Assembly: GCA_025558075.1 (NCBI GenBank) | Contig: JAHLKF010000009.1 | Span: 62,001 to 126,000 of the forward strand | DNA length: 64,000 nt | Direction of reading: 5' to 3' | Origin: Gaertneriomyces semiglobifer | Taxonomy: Eukaryota; Chytridiomycota; Chytridiomycetes; Spizellomycetales; Spizellomycetaceae | In this document: positions 12,901 through 24,192 of the stretch, piece by piece | Numbering within the stretch: the first letter of the stretch is position 1 | How the letters are laid out: every line of letters begins with the position of its first letter | Translations under genes and position numbers: made by a program | The notes under the pieces: generated by a model | What the model saw: only the letters and a program-made list of their open reading frames with translations | Told to the model about the DNA's origin: nothing | The model's database searches: none

Positions 12901-13729
12901 GCATCACATCAACACCACATTATCCTCCCTCCCTCCTGTCAACAAAAAGGCTTTAGAGCAATATCAGCAGTTTACACGCGAGAAGGAAAAGCTGGAGGAG
13001 CGCAGAGAAGAACAGGAGAAGGCTGGAGAGGCGATTATGGAGTTGGTCAGGAGTTTAGACATGCGAAAGGATGAGGTGATCGAACGAACATTTAGGGATG
13101 TGAGGGATCAATTTGCAAAGGTGTGGGGTTGGCTAGTGCCAGGCTGTGCGGGCGAGTTGAGGATTATTAGACGGCTTGATAGCGATTTGGGGACACAAAC
13201 ACAAAATGAGAATGAGAGTGAAAGTGGGACCGATACATCACAGTACCAGGGAATTTCGCTTCATGTGACGTTCACGCCGGGTACGCAGCCACTACAGGTG
13301 TCGCAGTTGAGCGGCGGGCAGAAAAGTCTCGTAGCGCTAGCCTTGATTTTTGCAATTCAAATGTGTGACCCTGCTCCGTTTTATTTGTTTGACGAGATCG
13401 ATGCGGCATTGGATTCGGTTTATCGGAGTGCAGTGGCCAGGGTGGTGAAAATGTTGAGTCGCGGTGGGGGGTCAAGTGCAACTGAGAACGAGGGAGAAAA
13501 TGAGAATGAGAGTGGAGACGAAAGTGATGTAGAGGGGAGTGGAATTAATGCTGTTAAGAGAGGCGCGCAGTTTATTGTCACAACGTTCAGGCCAGAGATG
13601 GTTGAAGTGGGGGACCAGTTCTACGGAGTGACTTTCGTCGGAAAAGTTAGTAGGGTGGTGAGCATTGGGCGGGAGGATGCGTTAGGATTCGTGGAGGAGG
13701 TAGCGGGCGGTGCGAGTGTGGGGAGGTAA
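9956..13729 (+). CDS. SMC3: Cohesin subunit SMC3
   Basis: Two exons (9956-11464, 11540-13729) give 1232 aa, the normal size. Smc3 with Smc1 and the kleisin forms the cohesin ring. The start MYIKQIIIQGFKSY is the conserved SMC3 N-terminus. The Walker A is GRNGSGKSN (32-40). Lys105-Lys106 in GLKKDEY are the acetylation sites used by Eco1/ESCO. The first coiled coil is followed by the hinge (about 505-665, starting GVYGPLYQLF), the second coil, signature LSGGQKSLVALAL and Walker B FYLFDEIDAALD. Two acidic Asn/Glu/Ser-rich inserts interrupt the C-terminal head, one before the signature motif (encoded about 13190-13245) and one after Walker B (about 13465-13545). The single intron lies in the first coil. 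Confidence 0.97.
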
Positions 13730-14498
13730 AACGAAGTGTACGTATATGCATATATGTGTTTTGTGAGAAAGTAAAGATCCACAATCCACTTTCTCAGGTA
13801 TTCTTTCAAATCGTGATTCCATACGATAGCACGATGAGGTCGTAAGTACAAATCCTTGATTACCCCACATGTGGGACCATTGCTACCGGTAGTTTACCTC
13901 GTAATTGATACCGTACGAGATCAGCGGCTTGGTATTGGCAAGGCAATTCAAGGTACACGATGTAACAAGTGGATGTTACGTTCGGCGTATAGTAAAGTCT
14001 CAGAGTATCGTCCGCGGGTGCCTCTGCTGACAACCACCAACGGTACATACAACTGCGCCTTTCCTCGGCGACCGCACAAACCAAGGCACGGCGTCAATGG
14101 GAACTGCAACATCCACAAGCAAGCGACTCACAGTCTGCACTGCAATATGCAGCAACAGGATTCATCGGGCACACCGGGACTCAGGAGCATGCGAGATTGA
14201 TTGTAGCTACAGATGCAGCCATATTGGTCGCTCATGTAGATTGCTATATGAGTTACCTCCGGCGATGCGTGGTTTGGACATCTTAGTGCTCATTCTGCAT
14301 GGAAGCTGATATGTAGGGTCTGACGTAAGCAACTCCGCTCACCCGCGTTTCCTGCGCGGTTGCGTGCAGGTCCATTCGAGTGAACGAATACCCGCGGTGA
14401 CGCTGATTCATTGAAAAAACCGGTGGGCATTTAGGTTTGAACAGGAACGGATTCACTCAGAAAGCTGGCCAGGGCGCCAACCGAGGTGCAAAGCGAAG
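13730..14498. other. Intergenic, no gene recognised
   Basis: This spacer holds the SMC3 3' end and the promoter of the sensor-kinase gene. Several overlapping short frames exist on both strands, none with a recognisable motif. Confidence 0.45.
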
Positions 14499-17400
14499 AT
14501 GGAGCAAAAACGGATCGATAACAATGCGACACATGTAGATCTATCTCTTGATGTCGATGGAGCCACACAACCCGCAGCCGCATCTTCACCAAAGGAAAAT
14601 GACGATCAACATATTTCTGAACAGCGACACGTTACCGAGGCTCATCACCACAGCAAGACCGTACGCAGACGCAGGCGCGCCAAATGGTATAACTTCCCTC
14701 TTCACGCGGTTGCGTTCTTCGCGTTCACTGCCATTTCTATGTCATATACTGCCCACGACTCTCGAATACCTATCGTATGGCTTCCCACCGGTGCCCTTGC
14801 CGGATGTTTAATAATGGGACATTATCGTTTGCCATACATTGGAGCATGCAGTTGGTTGCCGTACTGTTTCATTCACGTGGTAATTGTTTTTGCGGCCATG
14901 TGCATATGGGACAAACCGGGGAACTCAGCGGCTACCGCTGTGATCTCAACCGCCAGCGGACTTTGCATCGCGGGGGTCGTGCGATACTGCTATGAGATGG
15001 AGCTACGATGTGATGAGGACAACAATTTCAATGTTGCTGATCGTGCGACAGTGCTTGAAAGCCTCAAGCCAATGCTGGGGTTCCTGGTGATTACACCTGC
15101 AATGGCGGCAGTGGAAAGTGCTGTGCGCGCGTCGGTGGTCCCCTATCGCGTACGATTGGAGTGGGATGGCGAAGGAGATGTTTACCAAGACCTGACCTAC
15201 TCGCGACGCGTTCTTCGAGTATTCGCCCCGTATCTGTATGGAACATTGTTTATTACACCATTGGTCTTGCGGTGGGAAAGAATGTTGACCTCAAAGCGGA
15301 TTAGTTGCTCAAGATGGGTTGACGCAGCGATTGCACGGCCTATTGCAGCTTTGTTACTAGTTCTGGCTCTAGCTTTAAGCGTGGCGATTCCGTTCGGGAT
15401 CTCCGCTGCTCCCGATGCTGAATTCTCCGCCGCATTTTTCTACATGTGGCCATTGATTGTGTGTGCGGCGTTCGGGGCCGGTATGATAGGTGTGTCAATT
15501 ATCTCTGCCATCTCGTTGGTTGTGGTGATTGAAGCCAATCGATTTAATGAAGACGAAGGGTGGGTGATGCGGGCGGGCCGAGAGGGTGTGTTGTTACCAG
15601 ACATGTTGGAAAAGCTGCAGTTTTGGTGCGCAGTATCGTCTTGCGCGGGTCTTATTCTCACAGCACTTCTTAGCGAGCGAATCCGATTGAAAAAGCGATT
15701 CGTACAAATGCAAAGCGATATCAACGCTGAGGTAGGCGAAAAGGGCAACAAGGACGGTCTACCGCCTCCTATAACGACAATGGATTCAGCAATGATCCTG
15801 AACTTTGTATGCAGCGAGTTCCGGAAACCATTGAGGGATATAACAGATCTATGTACACAAACCTCAACTACAAGTGCGGCCCACAATACTAGCAGTTTGG
15901 ACGCCAGTGGGAACGCCACTGCCATGGCGGACCCATCCACTGACACCATCAAACACCTTTCTCAACAAGTTCTCTCCCTCCTGGAAGATGCATATGACGT
16001 AGCGAAGCTTAGTCACGGTGCAGTTCCATCAGATGCAGGCGTGGTTGAGTTGAGTCGGTTTTTGGAAAGCGTGGTGAGAGAGATGGAGGTCGAGGTCGAC
16101 TTGCGATTGGAAGAAGGGGTTCCAAAACATGTTGCCTTGGATCCGTATGGGTTTAGAAAGGTAATACAAGCGATCATAAAGACCGGTTTGAAGGTAAGGA
16201 ATAAATCGCAGCTTGCAAGTAATTGGTGTTTTCATTTTCCAGAATATCTGATTCTGAGTATTACATCCACTCGTAGTTCAAGAGTCCAACGTCCACTTTG
16301 TTGTTTACCACGTCGTCAACACCTACGTCTCTTTATTTTTCCGTGCTCGTCTCCGCTCTTCTCTCCGACATTGACATCCAGACACTACTGCGACCGTATT
16401 TGTACCCCCAGAACCTCACCACCACTACAGCGGACCTATCAATGGTCATAGCGTCCGGCTACGCGCGGGCAATGGGCGGAGACCTCAAACTGTACACGCA
16501 AAGTGAGGGGACTGTGTTCTGCTTCTTGTTGCCGATCAGAAGCGTCAGAGTGGAAAAGGGATCATGGGGAGAGGGAATTATCATCAGCTTAGGCAATAGT
16601 CAGGAGAATTTGGCGAGTACACTGAACAGTGTGCAGGAAACGGGCTCAGGCATCGGTGTAAATGCATTACCTTTGACAACATCGGAAGAGGTCCCTTCAG
16701 AGTTCGAGCGAGAAATGACCCGTGTTTCGTTGCAAGGGCAAAAGCAGCAGCAACAGGAAGTCGACCCGCTCCCGGAAAATCCGAAGATGGTTGTCGTGGC
16801 GGATGACAGCAGTATCTCCCGGGCGATCCTTGTTCGCATACTGCGTAAACACACCGATCTGCGTGTAATCGAGGCTGTGGATGGGGCGCAAGCTCTCCAA
16901 CTCTGTTTAATGGAGAAAACCAGTATCCTTTTCATTGACCTCGAAATGCCTGTCATGGGTAAGTGATTCTCTTGTTGGTTTCGTTCTCGCTATGATCATT
17001 TGCTCATTGTAAGTCGATCAACAGATGGACTACAAGCAGCAACCCGTCTGCGTCACTCGGATTTCACATCTCCCATTATCCTTACAACGGCGCACTCTGA
17101 AGCTTCTTTGAAGCGAGACATGACAGCTGTTTCATCCGTCCTCTACAAACCCATCACCGTCTCTAAAGTTCTCAGCATCCTCTCCCATTACAATATCATT
17201 CCACCTGAACCCTCACACGCGCATTTGCTGCTACCGTCACCACCGACGGCAGTGCCAGCTTCTCCTGCATTGTCCCTTAAACATATGAAAATGAAGACAT
17301 CAGATAGCCTGAGTTCATCGAACTCCTCATTGCACACGCTGAGTACTCGTGCGCCCATTTTGCTCGTGGATGACGATATCACTGCGCGGGATAATCTTCG

Positions 17401-17827
17401 CGTGATTTTGAGAACCTTAGTACCCGGTCGCGAAGTCGTAGAAGCAGTTGACGGCAACGAAGCAGTCGAACTGTGTGCGAAAAGAGGGTTTGCGATCGTG
17501 ATGATGGCATTGGAGGTAAAAGGACTTGATGGCGAGGTGAGTCCTAAGAGTTCCCACGATTGACGCCTCTGCCTTGTGTCGGTTGCTCACGCAGCGTTTA
17601 TGTTTATTGCCGGATTACAGACGGCAAGTTCACGGATCCGCAACACGCGCAGTCCGTCCTCATCCTCGCCCATCATTGCTATGACCACTGCCCCGATCAA
17701 TGCCCGGATGATCCGAACTATCCGTGCGGCGGGTATGAACGATGTGGTCATCAAACCTTTGTCCATTGATGCTGTCAAGGAATGTTTTAGGAAATACCAT
17801 GTCATGTCGGCTTTTGGTCCTCAGTAG
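14499..17827 (+). CDS. MASE1 hybrid sensor with degenerate kinase
   Basis: Four exons (14499-16193, 16277-16958, 17025-17536, 17621-17827) give 1031 aa. After a basic N-terminus, about eight hydrophobic segments (about 70-390) have a MASE1-like layout (HAVAFFAFTAISM, IVWLPTGALAG). A histidine-kinase-like region follows, but the H-box reads CSEFRKPL where SHE-x-R-x-PL is expected, so the phospho-accepting His is absent. The ATPase region keeps only a G-x-A-x-x-MGGDL...F-x-F-LLP tail and lacks the G1/G2 glycine boxes. Receiver 1 (about 765-885) has FIDLEMPVM with its Asp and the KP lysine. Receiver 2 (about 945-1030) keeps LVDDD and IKPL, but its phospho-Asp position is Ala (MMALEV). It is probably a pseudokinase scaffold that receives phosphate only at receiver 1. 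MASE1 is best known from bacterial sensors. Confidence 0.8.
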
Positions 17828-18053
17828 AGACAAGCGTTCTAGTAAGTTCGTAGTGGCAAGTGTTCATTGACGCTCTCTTGACGATTTACCATTATGATGT
17901 ATATCACTGGCATATGTGCTTATTTACACGGTATTAAATTCATCTTAAATTAACAAAAAGAGGGGAACATAGAGCGCCCATCGGTCATGGTCGATGCAGC
18001 TGATTGCCAGAACAGAAACGCGCAGTTACGTTGATGCAACGCACGAACTACCG

Positions 18054-21000
18054 CTATTCCAAACGTCTCCTTTTTCGGCCAGCCATTCCTCGTCCTCGCC
18101 TGCTGACATATTGCACATCACCCATTCCTGTCTCTGCAGAACGGCAAGGTTCTTCATAAAGCTGGCGTAGCGAGTCCCACAGATCGGTTGCGCCATGATC
18201 AAAGTCGACGCCCGCTCCCTGATCCGGAAACGACGAGGTAGGTTGCGCAGGAGAAACCGATGCGGACACGTTAAAACCCTCATCCGAGACGGAGGAATTC
18301 TGTGATGCGGGTGATTCTACAGCGCCATTTGGAAAAGTCGTTGGTTCTCGTTCAGACGACAGCGATCTTTGGTCACCCTCACTTGTCACAGCGACGTCGC
18401 CAAAGAGACACCACTTGACATCTTCACCGTCAACAACTTCTCCTGCACTCCCTTTCCCAATCTTCACGTTCCTCGCTCCCATTACTCCGACTTCTTCTTC
18501 CTCATCACTATCACCAGTAGCTTGCCCCACTCTCCACTTATCCCGCTGGCCCAACAAAGCAACTCGCTCTTCGATAGTCTCCCCAACGACCCACTTCCAC
18601 ACATACGTCTCTCTCGTCTGTCCAATCCTCCAAATTCGATGCACCGCTTGCGCCTCGAGCGCCCCATTAACAATCGGTTCCACTAGGATTACGTGATTCG
18701 CCGCCACCAGTGTCAAGCCCGCCGCTTGGGACCGCGCATTCAACATAATCACTTCTATGTCAGGGTCGGTCGTAAACTGCTGTGCTGCTGTTTTCTTTGC
18801 TCCAGTGAGCTTGACGTGGGAAATGTTGTTTTGTTGGAGGCCGTGAGAGAGGATGGAAAGCACTTGTTCCCATTGACTGAAGATCAACGTCTTGCATGTA
18901 CGATCTTGAAGACGGAGGTACTTAAGGTGTCGGATGATGTAGTCAAGCTTTGTCCCATAGCTTCCAACTATCGGAATGCGATTCAATTCCAGCAATAACT
19001 CTCGATTTTGCGCCATTTCTTCATCACTCAATCGCAACGCGATAGTGTTGGTTGGTTCGGTACTCGAACCATTCTGATGCGAAGATTTTTTCACCCCGTT
19101 GGGACCAAAGAATACAGGAGTGGCAGTTCTACCATTCGCTCGTTGGTTGCACATTGCACACTTATTATGTCGCACCACCCATCCAAAACATCCCTTGCAG
19201 TATAGATGACCACATTGTGTCAATTTTCCTTCTTTCACCGGATCTCGACATATCAGACACTCTTTACCCAATTCTCCTATGCCATCTTCCCCCGCTCTCT
19301 TCTGCTTTTCTTCATTGACAAGTGTCGCAAGGTACCTTCTTTTCCCTAACAACTGCGCCAACTCTGTTTGCAGCGCTCGCTCTTGTGCCTCTATATCCTC
19401 AATTTCGCGCTGTACGTCTTCCGGTTCTGCAATGAAGTCGACACCATCGCTAATCTTTTGCAGCTGCACAAAATATTTTGTCCGTGTGTTAAAAAAAGTG
19501 TTCATCGCAAACTTCTCCTTTTCCAGCATTCCAAAGGCTTTTAGCTGGTGCGTTAGCACTTTGTTCAACACGTTGGCGGCATTCGCCAGCAGCCTCTCTT
19601 CCATTGCCGAATGACTTTTGCCCGTCGCCTTCTTTAGATCTGAAATCAACTCACGCAATGATTTTGCTCCTTTGGGCAAAGCACACTCATCCAATAACGA
19701 TTGGATTTGTCTAACTGCAGGCTCGATGTCCAAAGCTGCTAGATTCTTGGCACGCCGTGACCCCTCTAGCTTGACACCAATGAGAAGCTGCCGGCGGTCT
19801 TGGATGGCTTCATTTAACCATCCGATGAAGAAGTCGGCCTTATCCTGCAAAGCACGGGATTTGGCGTACTCATCTTTGGTATGCTTATCTGCGTCCCAAA
19901 TCTTTTCCAACGCACTGCCCTGCTCCTGTTCTTCATTTGGAGCTTCTTCGTTGCTGTTAGCCATGGGTTCCCCGCCTTCCACAGGACCTTTTTCAGTTTC
20001 ATGATCGTTACTTTCATCTCCACCAACTGGCCAGACCAATGCGTCGATAACGCCCTTCCTCCACCGCGCATATAGTTCCCACTGCTTATTTAATAGACTC
20101 ACGACATCTCGTGCTCGTTGCACCAGAGACTTTCCAGTTATTCCCACCTCGACGCCAGTTAAATTCACCTCTACACCATTGCCTAGCACCACTTCCGCCT
20201 CTTCCTCGAAATGCATAAAAGAACCCCTGACTTTCTCAATGTCCTCCAGGAAAGGATGGAGCATATCCCTTCGAAGAGACTCTGCGGCCTCATAATACTG
20301 AGTCTCGAGTTTATCGTGTTCTTCGAAATTGAGATGCGTACATTGCTTGAGAAGATGGTGTGTTCCTGCCATAAAATAGACGGACCTGTGCAAGACTTCT
20401 TGAAAAGAATGATATCGACTCGTCAGGTTTTGCTGCATGTCTTTGACGGACTGCAGCGTATCAGCATCACCCAGTCGAGGGAGGTGCAACGTTGTGTCCG
20501 CGTTATCCAACAGGTCATCAAACTTATTTTCTGCTGATCGAGCAGGTTGTGATGCCTCGCCTTCAATCAATTTTCGTTGTTCTTCAATCTCACTCATTTC
20601 CTTCCGAATTTCCTCCAAATTAAGTTCAACATCTCTTTTGACCTTTTCATATATGTTGAGAACGTCTCGGCCAGCACATACCCAGCCTGCAGCTTTTCCC
20701 TTGAACTCCCCAACCATGGCCTTTCGTATAGCCAAAAGCGCTGCCCGCCGTTCACAGGCGTACACATCCCCTCTGGCTTTCTGATACATCACATCAAGAA
20801 CATCCCTCATGCTCCTTAACGTTCCTCCGAGTAATGTGCGGTTGTGGCTTCCAATCTGAGGATGGCAGCATGTTTGCCGTAATTGCAATAACCACGAGGA
20901 CAGTTTTGCGAGGTCATCAAGATCAACTCCCACATCAAGCATCATTTGTTCAACGAGCTGAGAATACCACGTGCGTTCGACCCTTGAGAGTGTCAGCATC

Positions 21001-22835
21001 ACAGTCCGTTGTCGTTGCGGCGGTAACACGAGTTCACCCTTGACACTTTTTTTGGTATTGCGGTGTACAAAACACTGCAACACCTCGGCCATCATGCCAT
21101 AACTTTTAACTGTATCCCAGGCGTTCCTCGTCACATCATTCAACCGCAAAAAGCGGATCAGCTCGTACACATCAGTCCACGAAGACTTCACCGGAGTACC
21201 CGTAACAGCCCAACTAAGCTCACGATGCAATTTACTCGCCATTTTGGAGGCATTCGTCCCGGCATTTTCCACCATCTGCGCTTCATCCAAAACTACACGC
21301 CACCATTCAACTTGGACCAATGACGACCGTTTGTGTGCGGGCCGATAGTCTACGCCAGAACGCCGAGCACGTGTGCGCGGCGGGTCGGCTGAGTGGACTT
21401 CCTTCCTCAGCACTTCGTACGTCGTCAAAACAATATCATATTTTACTAGCTCGGCCACCGTAAGAGTGGTAGCGTGGCATCCTTCGTAAGCCACACACGT
21501 CAACGCATCCGTGTGTGTCTTGATTTCGGTTACCCATTGTTGAAAAATGCTCGCCGGGCAGACAATTAAAGTGTTGCCTTTAAACCGGGGTTGCCCTAAC
21601 CGCAAGGCCGATTCGCATTCACGACACACAAACGTTCTCGCTTCGTCGGCCACCGCGCTTGATAACCCGACACAGCCGAGATGAAACCATCCGTTGCAGG
21701 TATCACAAGCGACCCAATCAGGTTCAATATCTTCTTCTTCATTACCGCCACAGACAAGACACTTCTCCTCCCCTTGTTGTCGTGATTGTTGTTGCTCTTC
21801 AAAGCGCGTTTTAAACTCTCCAGGAAGGCTGGTGGGTGTATGTGTCATGATCAGACTTAAAACCATCACTGTCTTACCCAAACCCATTTCATCCGCTAGA
21901 ATGCCTCCCCTTCTCACCTCTAGTGGTCTCCTCTCCGTGATCTCCCGGAGTGCTATAGACACCCAAAGCACATTCCCTCGAGGCGTGGCGATACGGCGCC
22001 ATAACATCGGAACATCCTGAGAGGTATCCCGAGTAGCAACAATGAGTTCGTCGTTGTGCTGTGCTCGTAGGAGGACAACGTTTTCCCGATCTAGCATCCA
22101 CGATACAGATCGTTTTTGATATTCCAGCAGTGTAGTTTTAAGCTGGGAAGGTTGCAGAATCTGATGGTAGGCGGGATATTCCGATGGTCCAAGCCGCCCG
22201 AAAAACTCGCTTTCCGAAGTTTGCTTTGGGTGTGGGTAGCAATGGTCCAGCAAAGAACTAAATAGGGATGTCTTCTTCCACGGCGGCATGTAGTACCCAT
22301 TACTGTTCTTAAGAGCAGACAGCCTCAAGTGTACATCCACTTCAGCTTCAATTACCGCTGCGTCAGTTGCATGATCACACACTCTTCTTACTGTCCCACA
22401 TAGTGGTGCGATCCAACCAACCTGATTGAATTCGTCCAAAACTCCCAACGCACTTGCACAACTCGGAATGGGCACCGAAACACACCATTCATCAAAAGAG
22501 AGTTCAAGGACATCTCTTACAAACAGAGCAGTCCAGGAGGAATTCTCATCGACAGTACGTATATGATAAGTACATTGCGCGCAAGGTAAAAATGTCAGTG
22601 TAGCAAATATCGCAGTGGTTTCAAGTAAAGGAGATGTCGAGTCTGGCACAGGGGTTGCAACTGCTGGTGGTGAGACTTTGGCCTCCAAGCATCCTTTATG
22701 TATTTCCCGTCCATTGAGTAAGAGGACGCAACAACCAGCAACGTCAACGGCCTTGAGCTGTTTCCGACTACCTATGGGACCATCCGGTTCAGAAGGGCCC
22801 TCCAGTTCGCCAAATGGTCGCTTTGCAACGGTCAT
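18054..22835 (-). CDS. SHPRH: SHPRH/Irc20-type SNF2 ATPase with PHD and RING
   Basis: One uninterrupted frame of 1593 aa from the ATG at 22835; an upstream in-frame TTG at 22895 is not an initiation codon I would use. It has a split SNF2 motor: Walker A DEMGLGKT (about 317), motif II DEAQ (about 515) and TGTP, then after a long coiled-coil insert the second RecA lobe (about 1315-1430) with IFSQW and QAVHRIWRIGQT. A PHD finger (about 360-405; CLVCGG...CDTCNGWFHLGC) sits within lobe 1, and a C3HC4 RING (about 1190-1230; CLICRDP...CGHLYCKGC) lies between the lobes. This order matches SHPRH and yeast Irc20, PCNA/SUMO-linked ubiquitin ligases in DNA-damage tolerance. The lack of introns in 4.8 kb is unusual among these neighbours. 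It is convergent with the sensor kinase. Confidence 0.92.
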   Translation of the reverse strand: MTVAKRPFGELEGPSEPDGPIGSRKQLKAVDVAGCCVLLLNGREIHKGCLEAKVSPPAVATPVPDSTSPLLETTAIFATLTFLPCAQCTYHIRTVDENSSWTALFVRDVLELSFDEWCVSVPIPSCASALGVLDEFNQVGWIAPLCGTVRRVCDHATDAAVIEAEVDVHLRLSALKNSNGYYMPPWKKTSLFSSLLDHCYPHPKQTSESEFFGRLGPSEYPAYHQILQPSQLKTTLLEYQKRSVSWMLDRENVVLLRAQHNDELIVATRDTSQDVPMLWRRIATPRGNVLWVSIALREITERRPLEVRRGGILADEMGLGKTVMVLSLIMTHTPTSLPGEFKTRFEEQQQSRQQGEEKCLVCGGNEEEDIEPDWVACDTCNGWFHLGCVGLSSAVADEARTFVCRECESALRLGQPRFKGNTLIVCPASIFQQWVTEIKTHTDALTCVAYEGCHATTLTVAELVKYDIVLTTYEVLRKEVHSADPPRTRARRSGVDYRPAHKRSSLVQVEWWRVVLDEAQMVENAGTNASKMASKLHRELSWAVTGTPVKSSWTDVYELIRFLRLNDVTRNAWDTVKSYGMMAEVLQCFVHRNTKKSVKGELVLPPQRQRTVMLTLSRVERTWYSQLVEQMMLDVGVDLDDLAKLSSWLLQLRQTCCHPQIGSHNRTLLGGTLRSMRDVLDVMYQKARGDVYACERRAALLAIRKAMVGEFKGKAAGWVCAGRDVLNIYEKVKRDVELNLEEIRKEMSEIEEQRKLIEGEASQPARSAENKFDDLLDNADTTLHLPRLGDADTLQSVKDMQQNLTSRYHSFQEVLHRSVYFMAGTHHLLKQCTHLNFEEHDKLETQYYEAAESLRRDMLHPFLEDIEKVRGSFMHFEEEAEVVLGNGVEVNLTGVEVGITGKSLVQRARDVVSLLNKQWELYARWRKGVIDALVWPVGGDESNDHETEKGPVEGGEPMANSNEEAPNEEQEQGSALEKIWDADKHTKDEYAKSRALQDKADFFIGWLNEAIQDRRQLLIGVKLEGSRRAKNLAALDIEPAVRQIQSLLDECALPKGAKSLRELISDLKKATGKSHSAMEERLLANAANVLNKVLTHQLKAFGMLEKEKFAMNTFFNTRTKYFVQLQKISDGVDFIAEPEDVQREIEDIEAQERALQTELAQLLGKRRYLATLVNEEKQKRAGEDGIGELGKECLICRDPVKEGKLTQCGHLYCKGCFGWVVRHNKCAMCNQRANGRTATPVFFGPNGVKKSSHQNGSSTEPTNTIALRLSDEEMAQNRELLLELNRIPIVGSYGTKLDYIIRHLKYLRLQDRTCKTLIFSQWEQVLSILSHGLQQNNISHVKLTGAKKTAAQQFTTDPDIEVIMLNARSQAAGLTLVAANHVILVEPIVNGALEAQAVHRIWRIGQTRETYVWKWVVGETIEERVALLGQRDKWRVGQATGDSDEEEEVGVMGARNVKIGKGSAGEVVDGEDVKWCLFGDVAVTSEGDQRSLSSEREPTTFPNGAVESPASQNSSVSDEGFNVSASVSPAQPTSSFPDQGAGVDFDHGATDLWDSLRQLYEEPCRSAETGMGDVQYVSRRGRGMAGRKRRRLE

Positions 22836-24192
22836 ATTGACGGGTATACGGTTAGAGAAACCCCCTTTGTGACGCAGCCGGGCACCTTTCCACAATCATC
22901 GTCTTGATTGTGGTTAATTCAAGTTTGCTGTTGCTACTACTGACTGGTCTCTCTAATTGCGTTGCTGCTTTTGACAATGTATACTTGTCGTGCACATGTG
23001 TTTTTGTAATCGTCAACAGGACTGATAATTCACTTTTCATTGACCTGAAGATGACAAAATGGACCAGGATAAAACCACAAGTTCCTAAGAGGTGTCCTCA
23101 CTCCTAGGTGTCCGACTGGAGACTGTGCAAGCATCCAGGATTGAATGGTGAACGTGGCATTATAATCTGGAGCATAACCGCTCGAGTGGGGTACACTGGC
23201 AGGAATGTGGGGAGTCTCAGTGTCTCACGGAGATGACTGTGATTTAACCGACAGAACGATTTGGTTTTTTTTTTTTGGGATGATAAGTAGCATCTCCATC
23301 TCCATCGTCTGATGACGGCCCTAGCTTCGACCATCCGCCCGACACTCACGTCCAGCACCTTTCAGGCTTTCACCGCCGCCCGCGCGGACCGCGCGGACCG
23401 CCGCCGCTCCCAGCAGGGATATTAAAAGTGAGTACGTGAGCGTGAGCAAGTGAAACAGTGGAAATGAACTGAAAGTTGTTCGATTCCAGGATGTCACAGC
23501 GCCGTTGCAAACGTCAAAACGCGCTCTCGCATTCTCAACCTGGGCACCGAGAGAAAATTGACACCCAACGTGAAAAAAACGAGATGCTCCGAGCTCTGTG
23601 TTTTTCTCTCTCCGCAAACACCATTGGCCCATAGCAGGGCCGCTGTGTTGTTTTAGGTTCGCGCATGTCGGGAATCAGAGAAAAAAGAATGATGGCACGG
23701 TACGCATGTTGACGTGGTTTAACTATGAATCAACCGACCTACAAAGACTTACGATAGCGTTTGCTCGGGGCGTCAGCAAGGTACTGACTGAAGAAAGTAA
23801 TGCCGTTCAACCGCTGCAAAAAACGGTCACGAGACCAATGTTCAAGCGGCCGACGCACGAATTCTCCTGTGGCGGCCCGCCGCAAGGCGCGCAGCTGTCG
23901 TGTCCACAACTTTAGATGATCATATCTTCTTCGTCATCATGCTCCCTTGGATATCCAAGTTGACGTAGAGAAGAGAAGGGGGCTTGTCGTGTATAACGAT
24001 CTCGCTGGCTGCAGTTGGTCCAGATTTGAAGAGATTGGTGGATCGGTACATGATGGCAAAAAAAGGTGTTGAACGAGAACCTCTGGGCTATAAAAGAGCG
24101 ACGGGACGGCGAAAGGGCTGCTCGGTACAACGCTCACCTGTATTGTGACACTTCAATACTGCAACCCCATATCCTCATCTTTGACATTCAAA
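22836..24192. other. Divergent intergenic region
   Basis: This 1.36-kb spacer lies between SHPRH (minus) and the thaumatin-like gene (plus). It includes a GC-rich CCGCGCGGAC repeat pair near 23378-23402 and a T run at 23263. The short frames on both strands carry no motif. It probably contains both promoters. Confidence 0.45.
24089..24096 (+). promoter_or_regulatory. TATA box of thaumatin-like gene
   Basis: TATAAAAG lies about 100 bp before the ATG at 24193, the usual distance for a fungal core promoter with a short 5' UTR. Confidence 0.6.
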
